The notes beneath the pieces are model-generated. The model saw nothing but the letters and a program-made list of their open reading frames with translations. It had not been told where the DNA came from and did not search any database. Positions 18,535 through 26,302 of a DNA stretch of 64,000 nt are shown piece after piece. Both the position numbers and the translations under genes were made by a program. Source of the DNA: Pseudomonas tremae (GTDB lineage Bacteria; Pseudomonadota; Gammaproteobacteria; Pseudomonadales; Pseudomonadaceae); the NCBI RefSeq assembly GCF_001401155.1, contig NZ_LJRO01000024.1, forward strand, positions 2,499 to 66,498. Direction: 5' to 3'. The stretch's first letter is position 1. Every line of letters starts with the position of its first letter.

Positions 18535-19215
18535 GTGAGCGAACGCATAGAACTCGAGTTTTCCCGCAAGTACGACAAATCGCATGCCCGTCAGTACCTT
18601 GAAAAACATCAGGACGGGCTATGGCGCAAGCTGTCACATCACCGCGACGAACAGTTGGCCAGAAAGGCTTTGCGTCTGGCCGGTGATCCGGGCCTGGTGC
18701 TGGACCTGCCGTGTGGTGCCGGGCGCTTCTGGCCGCTGCTGGCGGAGAAGCCCAATCGTTCGATCATCGGTGCCGATAACTCGGCGGACATGCTGGGCGT
18801 CGCCTGTGCTTCTCAACCGGCCGATGTTGTAAAAAGGGTACAACCCTTGCAGACATCTGCGTTTGATATCAAGTTGCCTGATAACGCAGTAGACAGCATC
18901 TTCTGTATGCGTCTGTTGCACCATGTCGGGCAGTCAAGCGACCGCATGGCCTTATTGCGGGAGTTTCAACGTGTTACCCGTGACAGTGTGATTATTTCAC
19001 TGTGGGTGGATGGCAACTTCAAAGCCTGGAAACGCGAGCGACTGGAGAAACAGCGTCGGCAGAAAAATGGGCAGGAAAGTTACCAGAATCGTTTCGTGTT
19101 ACCGGCAGATACCGCAGAAACCGAATTTGAACAGGCAGGGTTTCGCATTCAGAAGAGAATGGACTTCCTGCCGATGTACGCCATGTGGCGTGTCTATGTC
19201 TTACGTAAAAGGTAA
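18535..19215 (+). CDS. Class I SAM-dependent methyltransferase of the colRS-wapQ locus
   Basis: 226 residues from GTG 18535 (MSERIELEFSRKYDKSHARQYL). AGGAG at 18521-18525 is nine bases from this GTG but abuts the ATG at 18526, so GTG is the better start. The SAM-binding motif is VLDLPCGAGRFWPLL, followed by the acidic GADNSADM and the SIFCMRLLHHV segment, as in ubiquinone/phospholipid-type methyltransferases. The substrate is unknown. It is the first gene of an operon with wapQ, four bases apart, and probably modifies an envelope molecule. Confidence 0.87.
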   Translation: MSERIELEFSRKYDKSHARQYLEKHQDGLWRKLSHHRDEQLARKALRLAGDPGLVLDLPCGAGRFWPLLAEKPNRSIIGADNSADMLGVACASQPADVVKRVQPLQTSAFDIKLPDNAVDSIFCMRLLHHVGQSSDRMALLREFQRVTRDSVIISLWVDGNFKAWKRERLEKQRRQKNGQESYQNRFVLPADTAETEFEQAGFRIQKRMDFLPMYAMWRVYVLRKR

Positions 19216-19219
19216 AAAG

Positions 19220-19942
19220 ATGGGTTTGCAGTCCTTGAAAAAGCCAGTTGTGAACTCGATGCAGGATGAGTTCAGTCATTTCTGGAGTCAGCGTGGCGAA
19301 TGGGTTGAAGAGCCTAACGTGCGCAGGGGCGGAGAGAGTGGTGTACAACGGCTTCTCACGGACGACGGGCAGACCCTTTATGCCAAACGTCAGACAGGGC
19401 ATATCTATCGCAGCCTGCTGCACCCGCTGGGCCGCCCGACGGTTCTGCGTGAGCGTGAAGCCCTCGAAGGTCTGCGCAAGCTGGGTGTAGTCGTACCGGA
19501 AGTGGTGTTTTGCGGTGCAACGCGCGACGCAGACAACGCCTGGCGGGCATTGCTGGTGACCGTTGCGCTAGAGGGTTTTGGCGAGATTGAGAAGTGGCTC
19601 GCTGCTGGAGGCCGCGAGCGGCACGGTGAGCTGTTTTATGAGCGGATGCTCAAGGAAGTGGCCAATACCCTGGCGCGCATGCACTTGGGCCGTTGGCAGC
19701 ACAGCTGCCTGTACGTCAAGCACATCTTTGTACGTGTCACAGGGGATGGCCCTGACGCGGAGGTGGAAGTGGCCTTGCTTGATCTGGAAAAAGGACGTCG
19801 CCGTCTGACGGCTCATGGCGCTGCCCAGCACGACATGAAGCAGCTGAGACGCCATTCGTCATTCAGCGCTGCAGACTGGCAAAAGTTGGTCTATTTTTAC
19901 CAGTCAGCATTTGGCAGCTCCATCAAAGGTTTAGAGTCATGA
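19220..19942 (+). CDS. wapQ: WapQ / InaA-family lipopolysaccharide core kinase
   Basis: 240 residues from ATG 19220 (MGLQSLKKPVVNS), four bases after the methyltransferase stop; AAAGG lies upstream. It belongs to the protein-kinase-like LPS kinases: LYAKRQ is the ATP-binding Lys segment, RMHLGRWQHSCLYVKHIFV the catalytic loop, and VALLDLEKGRRRL the metal-binding DxEK. The enzyme is predicted to phosphorylate heptose of the LPS inner core, which strengthens the outer membrane. Control by ColR fits the upstream box. Confidence 0.88.
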   Translation: MGLQSLKKPVVNSMQDEFSHFWSQRGEWVEEPNVRRGGESGVQRLLTDDGQTLYAKRQTGHIYRSLLHPLGRPTVLREREALEGLRKLGVVVPEVVFCGATRDADNAWRALLVTVALEGFGEIEKWLAAGGRERHGELFYERMLKEVANTLARMHLGRWQHSCLYVKHIFVRVTGDGPDAEVEVALLDLEKGRRRLTAHGAAQHDMKQLRRHSSFSAADWQKLVYFYQSAFGSSIKGLES

Positions 19943-20166
19943 AACTAGAAATGGCACGAGGTTTGTTTCTGTTTGGTGCGTTGGCGGTAGCGACTGTCGC
20001 GGTAGCGGCGCTCGAGCAACCGTCTACCCGCATTCTAAGCGCACAGCATGGCGAGGGTTTTTGCCCTCTGCCGCGTGTGGCGAGGAATCTGGCGAACGTA
20101 CAGCCCGACAAGGACCTGCTGCTGTTCATGTACAGTCTGGCGCAGGGTTCGGTCAGCAGAAACTGA
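19939..20166 (+). CDS. Small exported protein of unknown function following wapQ
   Basis: 75 residues. The N-terminus has a signal-peptide-like stretch (MARGLFLFGALAVATVAVAALEQPS), then a ~50-residue mature part with one Cys (GFCPLPRVARNLANVQPDKDLLLFMYSLAQG). The ATG overlaps the wapQ stop (ATGA), so it is very likely translated with the LPS kinase. No known family was recognised. Confidence 0.7.
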   Translation: MKLEMARGLFLFGALAVATVAVAALEQPSTRILSAQHGEGFCPLPRVARNLANVQPDKDLLLFMYSLAQGSVSRN

Positions 20167-20215
20167 GCGGTGCAGACGGGCTCGCAGCCCGTTAGAGCCG
20201 CAGCCAGGTAAAGCC

Positions 20216-21316
20216 TCAGGCCAAATGAAGATGGTTGTCCCACAGCCCCGCTGGCAGGTCCAGCGGCGTGGCCAGCAGTTGCTGTTTACGGCAATCGTAG
20301 AAGCGGCAACGCCCCTGACCAGAGGTCACGACGAAACCATCCTTTACCGCTCCCACGCCTGCGCAGTCCGGTAGCGGCGCGTCCAGCTTCAGTGCGCCAC
20401 TGTCCATATCCCAGATGAAGAACCGGTTGCCTCGTGGTGCCGTAAGGGCGACCAGCCGCAGTTCGCTGTGCACGGCAACGCTGGCGGTGTAATGAGCCAT
20501 AGCGCGCAATTGCTCTTCTGCCACCGGAAACGCCTGAAACGGCTGGCCCGGACGCTTGATCGCCAACAGCTCTGCCAATTCGTGACTTTCGCCCATGAAC
20601 TGTTGGCTCGCCAGGATGGTGCCATCGTCGGCAATGCTCATGTGGCGCACGCTGTTCATTTGCTGAGAAAGCGTTTCCTTGCTCAATAGAGTGCCGTCGC
20701 GCTGCATGAGCACCAGGCTGGGCTGCATGGCGTTCAGATTCATCTCGACCCGGCTTTCTGCCTCGGTACGAATCCCGCCATTGGCGACGACCAGTGTTTC
20801 GCCGTCGGGCATCCAGGAAACCTGATGAGGCCCGATGCCGTGGGTGGATATTTCAGCTGAATGCACCAGCCGGTCATTGACGAATCGATACACGCCCAGC
20901 AACCCGCGACCGGGGTCACGGGTGTCGTTTTCAGTTGCATACAACCATTCGCCGTCTCGATGTATCACCGCGTGACCATAAAAATGCCGGTCCGGCCGGG
21001 AGACGATGGTTTGCAGCAGGCTGCCGTCGCGCACGTCGATCAGGTAGCTTTCGGTGCCCGGCCTGCGCGCAATGAAAACAGCGAGCGGCAGGCTTGGATG
21101 GTCAATGATGTCGTGACAGCGTTGGCCCACTTCAGTGGCAAACACCTGGGTCCCGTCAAGCCGGAAACCGACTGCGTAGTGCCGGCCTTCGCCGTCGTCG
21201 CGTGCGGAAAGCAGCAGCGGGCCTGTGGTTTTCTCCCCGGACAGCGTCCAGCCACCCAGGGTGCAGGCGCTGAGCAGCAGGCTGCCGAGGGCCTTGGCCT
21301 GACGTCGCAGCATCAT
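20216..21316 (-). CDS. DUF1513 beta-propeller protein of the imelysin cluster
   Basis: 366 residues from ATG 21316 (MMLRRQAKALGSLLLSAC); AGAGG precedes it by five bases. The N-terminus has twin arginines and a hydrophobic stretch, suggesting export, possibly by Tat. The rest is a repeat-rich propeller-like fold (for example DRHFYGHAVIHRDGEWLYATEND, GIGPHQVSWMPDGETLVVANGG) assigned to DUF1513. It closes the order imelysin-PPOX-cytochrome-imelysin-DUF1513. The function is unknown; cluster context suggests periplasmic iron handling. Confidence 0.85.
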   Translation of the reverse strand: MMLRRQAKALGSLLLSACTLGGWTLSGEKTTGPLLLSARDDGEGRHYAVGFRLDGTQVFATEVGQRCHDIIDHPSLPLAVFIARRPGTESYLIDVRDGSLLQTIVSRPDRHFYGHAVIHRDGEWLYATENDTRDPGRGLLGVYRFVNDRLVHSAEISTHGIGPHQVSWMPDGETLVVANGGIRTEAESRVEMNLNAMQPSLVLMQRDGTLLSKETLSQQMNSVRHMSIADDGTILASQQFMGESHELAELLAIKRPGQPFQAFPVAEEQLRAMAHYTASVAVHSELRLVALTAPRGNRFFIWDMDSGALKLDAPLPDCAGVGAVKDGFVVTSGQGRCRFYDCRKQQLLATPLDLPAGLWDNHLHLA

Positions 21317-21335
21317 TCGCACCTCTTGATCATGA

Positions 21336-22400
21336 TCAATCGCCATCGTTGGCGTTGAAGCCCAACTGGATGCCCAACGCCTTGGCCAGTTCACCTTCAT
21401 GCAGGCGATGCACTGCATTCAGGCTGTCATAGAAGGCATTGAGTTGCTGGCGTCCGGCGTCGGTGGCCAGCAGATCGGCCAGCGGCGGCTTGAGTTCCGA
21501 GAGCAGTTTGCGGCTATTGGCGTAGGCCGCGTCGATTTTGTCTGCCAGCGGTTTCTGTTCGGCAGGCAGCAAACCGCGCAGCCCTTTATTGTCGACGCCG
21601 GTCCAGACTGTTTCGGCGCTGATCAGGCTGGCCTCGAGGCTGCCGAGTGACGATTTGCTGCGCCATGAGTCAGCCTGGAAGGGCTGCGGCTGACCTTTGC
21701 TCTGGCGGCCGAGCGGCGTGCCCAGTTTTTTCTTCAGGCTGTCCAGCGCCGTGACCTGCACCCGTAACAACTCGGCAATGGCCTCGTGAGAGTCGGCGTA
21801 GCGCTGGTTGGGGAATTTGCTCAGCTGCGCGAGCATGCCGTCGGTGCTGTTCCAGCTATTGAGGATTTGTTCGGCAAGTTGCTTCTGACGCTCACCGATG
21901 GCCATCAGCAGCGGGCAATAGCGAGCTTTCTGTTCGGCATTGGCCATGTCGATTTCTGCATCGAACAGAATGTATTCGTAAGCGGAGAGCCCTTGAACCA
22001 CAACGCTGGCTTTGGACAGCTCTTCGACGGTGACCTGTGGTTGTGCGCTCACCAGTTGTTCGACCTGACGGCCGACCAGGTTCTTTTTATCCGGCCAGAA
22101 CTGCACTTGCCAGGCGCGATTGCCTTCGGCCAACGGGCCGATCAACAGCGGTTGCAGCTCGGCCCAGGTCTTTTGCGCCTTGAGGAAGTCGGCGCGCGCA
22201 GTGGCCAGATCGGTCTTGCCCTGACAGAACGCCAGTGCGCTGGCGGCCAGCTGGCGGTCAGCCTCGACCCAGCGGCTGTAAGTCGGCAGGATCACTTGCT
22301 TGGCGATAGCCGCAGACGTGACGGCCTGAGGGTCGGAAGGCGAGCAGGCACCCAACGCAAGCGCCGCGAGGCTGGTCAGCAACAACTTGGGTCGGAACAT
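21336..22400 (-). CDS. Second imelysin-family lipoprotein
   Basis: 354 residues with a lipoprotein signal (ALALGACSPSD, lipid on Cys19). The helical imelysin-like fold is seen in KTWAELQPLLIGPLAEG and GLSAYEYILFDAEID, where the GxHxxE motif of IcmP-type imelysins is not kept. It is therefore probably an iron-related binding protein rather than a peptidase. It lies 61 bases downstream of the di-haem cytochrome gene and 19 bases upstream of the DUF1513 start, in one operon. Confidence 0.87.
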   Translation of the reverse strand: MFRPKLLLTSLAALALGACSPSDPQAVTSAAIAKQVILPTYSRWVEADRQLAASALAFCQGKTDLATARADFLKAQKTWAELQPLLIGPLAEGNRAWQVQFWPDKKNLVGRQVEQLVSAQPQVTVEELSKASVVVQGLSAYEYILFDAEIDMANAEQKARYCPLLMAIGERQKQLAEQILNSWNSTDGMLAQLSKFPNQRYADSHEAIAELLRVQVTALDSLKKKLGTPLGRQSKGQPQPFQADSWRSKSSLGSLEASLISAETVWTGVDNKGLRGLLPAEQKPLADKIDAAYANSRKLLSELKPPLADLLATDAGRQQLNAFYDSLNAVHRLHEGELAKALGIQLGFNANDGD

Positions 22401-22461
22401 TGTCCGGCTCCTTATTTTCGAAAAGAAGATGTTGAACGAGAAGGTTCTGCAATGGGAGCAA

Positions 22462-23889
22462 TCATAACGAATTCAGAAACGCCAACAGCGCTGTACGCTG
22501 TTCGGCGTCATACGCCAGCACCTTTCGTTGTGACGCTTGGGCTTCGCCGCCATGCCACAGTATCGCCTCAAGTGCATTGCGCGCGCGACCATCATGCAGC
22601 AACTGTGTGTGCCCGCTCACTGTTGCGGTCAGACCCAGGCCCCAGAGCGGCGGCGTCCGCCATTCGCTTCCGGTGGCCTGGAACTCGGTGCGGTTGTCCG
22701 CCAGCCCTTCGCCCATATCATGTAGCAGCAGATCGCTGTACGGATGAATCACCTGATTGGCCAGTTCCGGCTCGGCTGCGTCGCTTCGGGTCTTGAATGA
22801 CGGTGTATGGCACTGCTGGCAGCCGGCTTCGTAAAACAGGTTCTTGCCGGCCAGCACCTGAGGGTCATCCACTTTGCGGCGTGCCGGAACGCCGAGGTTT
22901 CGGGTATAGAACTCCACCAGGCGCAGAATGTTGTCGCTGACTTCCGGCTCGCCCTCGGGGCCCTTGCCGCTGGGTGCTGCCAGGCAATCGGTCTGCTTCG
23001 GCGTGCAATCGTCGAACGGGCGCAGACGAGTGGTAAGACCCATGTCGCCGGAAAAGGCATGCGCGTTCTGCTGGTTCAGAGTGGGCTGTCCCGCTTTCCA
23101 GCCAAACTTCCCCATGACGACTTTCTGCTGGGCATCATCCCAGACCCAGTTGGGGCGTCCGGAAATCCCGTCGGCATTTTTATCATCGGGGTCGGCGTTG
23201 GCGAGCAGTGCGTCATCGGCAATCGCCTCAAGCAGTCCCAGACCGATCATGGGCGGTGCAATACGCGCAGAGATGTGTGTGTCTGGGTGCATCGGGCCAT
23301 AGCCCAATTGCGTGATTTGCAGGGTCGGCTGGCGCAGCTCGACCGAGGTGCCGTCGCGAAACATGACCGTGAGCGCGTCGTATTCGACACGTACCTTGCC
23401 TTCTGGCGCCACGCCGGGGTTGGACATGTCCTGGAGCTGTCCGCCGTAGGTCGGCTCGGGCAATACACCGTTGCGCCGGATCAGGTCGGCGTAAGCCGGG
23501 TCGTCCGGAATCGATAATCTGACCAGCATCGACACCGCGTTGCTGTCGCCATCTTCCGGCGGGTGCCCGCGACCGTCCTTGATATGGCAGTTCTGACAGG
23601 CGTTGATGTTGAACAGCGGACCCAGGCCGTCGCGCGCCGTCGTTGTGGACGGGGCGATGACCCACGGGCTGCGGAAAAAGCTGTTACCGACGCTGAAATC
23701 CAGCCGTCGCACGGGGGACAGGTTGGCTGAGGGCATGGAGAAAGCGTTTTGATCGCGCTTCCCGACCGTTGCGCTGCCACCGGACAACGCTTCGCCCGGC
23801 TCGGCGTGAGTAAAGCGCGGGGCGTCATCGCACGCGCTCAGGGCCAGGGCCGTGAGCAAAGCAAGGGAAAGACGAAACCGCGTACTCAT
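22462..23889 (-). CDS. Di-haem cytochrome lipoprotein (DUF1111 / di-haem oxidoreductase family)
   Basis: 475 residues from ATG 23889 (MSTRFRLSLALLTALALSACDD); AGGA is five bases upstream, better spaced than the ATG at 23895. A lipoprotein signal ends at LSAC. Two covalent haem c motifs are present, NACQNCH and GCQQCH, typical of the DUF1111 family, which resembles di-haem peroxidases. It is predicted to act in the periplasm, anchored in the membrane. In the imelysin cluster it may change the redox state of iron; that is inference. Confidence 0.9.
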   Translation of the reverse strand: MSTRFRLSLALLTALALSACDDAPRFTHAEPGEALSGGSATVGKRDQNAFSMPSANLSPVRRLDFSVGNSFFRSPWVIAPSTTTARDGLGPLFNINACQNCHIKDGRGHPPEDGDSNAVSMLVRLSIPDDPAYADLIRRNGVLPEPTYGGQLQDMSNPGVAPEGKVRVEYDALTVMFRDGTSVELRQPTLQITQLGYGPMHPDTHISARIAPPMIGLGLLEAIADDALLANADPDDKNADGISGRPNWVWDDAQQKVVMGKFGWKAGQPTLNQQNAHAFSGDMGLTTRLRPFDDCTPKQTDCLAAPSGKGPEGEPEVSDNILRLVEFYTRNLGVPARRKVDDPQVLAGKNLFYEAGCQQCHTPSFKTRSDAAEPELANQVIHPYSDLLLHDMGEGLADNRTEFQATGSEWRTPPLWGLGLTATVSGHTQLLHDGRARNALEAILWHGGEAQASQRKVLAYDAEQRTALLAFLNSL

Positions 23890-24050
23890 ACTCATCCTGC
23901 AACGAGGTGCCAATCGGGGCGTGCAAGCTTATCAGTCTGGTGCGGTTTGAATAAGAGGGATTATCGTTTGCTACGTATGAGAGGCTTAGACGCATCACGC
24001 ATCACGCCGACAGCCCCTGACCGACAAATGCCCGCAGAGAACCCAGACAG

Positions 24051-24680
24051 ATGAAAAACACGCACAGCTCTGATTACGTGACAACCACCGAGGCGCTGGA
24101 AGCGTTGTACGGCCCAATCGCAGCGCCGTCGCTGGTCAAGGAGGTCGATCATATTCATCCGGTCTACAGGCCCTTCATCGAGTCTGCCCCCTTCGTTGTG
24201 CTTGCGTCCTCCGGCCCTGGCGGGCTTGATGCTTCACCGCGCGGCGATCAGGCCGGCTTCGTCCATATCGAGGACAGCAAGACGCTTTACCTGCCTGACC
24301 GGCGCGGCAATAACCGCATCGACACGCTTCGCAACATCGTTGACAACCCCCGCGTAGCCCTCTTGTTTCTCATCCCGGGCGTGGGTGAAACCTTGCGCAT
24401 CAATGGCACGGCGCAGATATCGATACAGCCCGATTTGCTGGCGCGTTTTGAGATGAAAGGCCAGTTGCCCAGATCAGTTTTGCGTATCACCGTAACCAGT
24501 GTGTATTTCCAGTGCAGCCGGGCAGTTATCAGGGCTGGCTTGTGGGACGTCGCCCGGCAGGTGGAGCGCAGTTCGTTGCCCACCGCAGGGCAGATACTGA
24601 AAGAGGTATCGGCGTCGCAAATCGATGGCGAAGCCTATGACAAAGCCTTGCCGGGCCGCATCGCCGATACCCTGTATTGA
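24051..24680 (+). CDS. Pyridoxamine 5'-phosphate oxidase-like flavin protein (PPOX class)
   Basis: 209 residues. The split-barrel flavin-binding fold is seen in FVVLASSGPGGLDASPRGDQAGFVHI, LYLPDRRGNNRIDTLRNIVDNPRVALLFLIPGVGETLRINGTA. This subclass has a family-specific C-terminus (PRSVLRITVTSVYFQCSRAVIRAGLW). It likely binds FMN; the substrate is unknown. It lies on the opposite strand inside the imelysin cluster, between icmP and the cytochrome gene, and is convergent with icmP across a strong terminator. Confidence 0.87.
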   Translation: MKNTHSSDYVTTTEALEALYGPIAAPSLVKEVDHIHPVYRPFIESAPFVVLASSGPGGLDASPRGDQAGFVHIEDSKTLYLPDRRGNNRIDTLRNIVDNPRVALLFLIPGVGETLRINGTAQISIQPDLLARFEMKGQLPRSVLRITVTSVYFQCSRAVIRAGLWDVARQVERSSLPTAGQILKEVSASQIDGEAYDKALPGRIADTLY

Positions 24681-24706
24681 CGTAGAACGGTGCGGTTCCT
24701 GTACCC

Positions 24707-24745
24707 AAAAAGAATGCCGGTCAGCGAACTGACCGGCATTCTTTT
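24707..24745. terminator. Bidirectional terminator between the PPOX gene and icmP
   Basis: A 17-bp perfect stem (AAAAGAATGCCGGTCAG / CTGACCGGCATTCTTTT) with a CGAA loop lies between the two convergent genes and carries A and T runs on its two sides. Confidence 0.92.
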
Positions 24746-24762
24746 ACAGCAAGCGGGTTCTG

Positions 24763-26118
24763 TCAGAACTCGTGGTCAGCGTTGTCCGGGCTCAGGTCGG
24801 TGATGCCCAGTTTGCCAGCCGCTTGCTCGATGGCGCCGGTCTGTTTGACCAACGCAGCGATAGCGTCACGAACAACCTGATTGCCAGCGGTATTGCCTGC
24901 GGCGATCAACTGGTCGAAGTGTTCGCCCTTGTTGGCGTGGTCGACGATAGCCTGCAGCTTGGCCTGTGTGTCGTCCAGGTCAGCGCGCAGCGTGGCGTCG
25001 GTGGCCGGGTCTACCTTGGCGACCAGCGACGAAAGGCTTGGGCCGCTGACCTTGCTGCCATCGGTACGGGTGTATTCGCCCAGATAAACGTTGCGAATAC
25101 CCTTGCCGTTGTAGAAGTGCGAGTTGTGCGTGTTGTCGCTGAAGCAGTCGTGTTCGTCTTCACTGGAGTTGGCTTCCAGTGCGACTTTCATGCGCTCGCC
25201 AGCCAGTTCTCCCAGCGAAAGGCTGCCCATGCCGAAGAGCATTTTGCGCAAGCCGCTTTCGCCTGGCTCGGCTTCCAGTGACGCGCGGTAGTTGTCGGCG
25301 ACGCCCGCTCGCCAGTTGCCCGACATCTCTTCGAGGTCGCTGACCAGCAGGTCGGTGACCGCTTTGAGGTAGGCACGACGACGCTCGTTGTGACCGCCGG
25401 TTGCGCCTGCACCTTCAATGTAATCGCTGGCTGGACGGTTGCCTGCACCCGGGCCAGTGCCATTCAGGTCCTGGCCCCAGAGCAGGAATTCGATGGCGTG
25501 GTAGCCCGTTGCAACGTTGGCTTCGGAACCGCCCAGCTCGTTCAGGCTGGCCAGTTTCTCGGGCGTGATTTCCTTCACGTCGACCTTGTCTTCGCCCACC
25601 TGAATTTCGGTATTGGCGATGATGTTGGCAGTAGCGCCCGGGTTGCCCAGCGCGTGCTGGTAATCCTTGGCTACGTAGTCGATCAGGCCTTCGTCGAGGG
25701 GCCAGGCGTTAACCTGTCCTTCCCAGTCGTCGATGATGGTGTTGCCGAAGCGGAATACTTCACTCTGCATGTACGGCACGCGTGCTGCGACCCACGCATC
25801 CCGGGCTGCTTTCAGGGTTTCGTTGTTGGGCTTGGCCAGAAACGCGTCGACAGCCGTGCTCAGTTTTTTGGCACCGGCCTCGGCGTCGTCGAATACCGCA
25901 GACACCATGTTGGCATAATTCGCGACCACGGCTTTGGCTGCCGCGTCGTCGGTCTGGGCGGCAGGCGCGGGCGCGGCAACGGGTGCAGCAGGAGCGGCAG
26001 CCGGAGCAGCGGGTGCTGCCGGAGCCGGAGCGGCAGCCTTGTCCTTGCCTTCGCCACAACCGGCGAGAGAGATAGCGATGGCCAACAGACTAGCGGTTGC
26101 CAGAGGCATACGAATCAT
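24763..26118 (-). CDS. icmP: Imelysin-family iron-regulated lipoprotein (IcmP-like)
   Basis: 451 residues. A lipoprotein signal (ISLAGCGEG) is followed by an Ala/Pro-rich linker (about 29-57) and the imelysin domain with GYHAIEFLLWGQD, containing the GxHxxE motif, plus a second conserved area CFSDNTHNSHFYNGKGIRNVYLGEYTR. IcmP of P. aeruginosa was described as an outer-membrane insulin-cleaving metalloprotease; the family is now generally linked to iron uptake. A weak Fur-box-like palindrome lies 57-79 bases upstream. The low-complexity linker is ordinary for a surface-anchored lipoprotein. Confidence 0.9.
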   Translation of the reverse strand: MIRMPLATASLLAIAISLAGCGEGKDKAAAPAPAAPAAPAAAPAAPVAAPAPAAQTDDAAAKAVVANYANMVSAVFDDAEAGAKKLSTAVDAFLAKPNNETLKAARDAWVAARVPYMQSEVFRFGNTIIDDWEGQVNAWPLDEGLIDYVAKDYQHALGNPGATANIIANTEIQVGEDKVDVKEITPEKLASLNELGGSEANVATGYHAIEFLLWGQDLNGTGPGAGNRPASDYIEGAGATGGHNERRRAYLKAVTDLLVSDLEEMSGNWRAGVADNYRASLEAEPGESGLRKMLFGMGSLSLGELAGERMKVALEANSSEDEHDCFSDNTHNSHFYNGKGIRNVYLGEYTRTDGSKVSGPSLSSLVAKVDPATDATLRADLDDTQAKLQAIVDHANKGEHFDQLIAAGNTAGNQVVRDAIAALVKQTGAIEQAAGKLGITDLSPDNADHEF

Positions 26119-26174
26119 GACGGAATCCTGAGTCGAAAAAGGTGATGGCGGGGTACGCCCATAAAATCTGCGAC

Positions 26175-26197
26175 ATAATGCGAAGGATTTGCATTCG
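26175..26197 (-). promoter_or_regulatory. Possible Fur box upstream of icmP
   Basis: An AATGC / GCATT inverted repeat separated by nine bases (26177-26195) matches about 11 of 19 positions of the Fur consensus. Position and gene function fit iron control, but the match is weak. Confidence 0.35.
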
Positions 26198-26302
26198 ATG
26201 TAAAGGCAAAACGCCTTTGTGGCCGTGTTCAGGCCATCAAACGGTTGTAACAGCCAGTGTCAGGAGCCGGCGGCAGTCTGCTTGAAGCCAAGTCACGTTC
26301 AC

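Noticed and set aside
25390..26145. Plus-strand frame opposite icmP
   Set aside because: Caused by the Ala/Pro-rich linker and high GC; the imelysin motifs lie in the minus frame.
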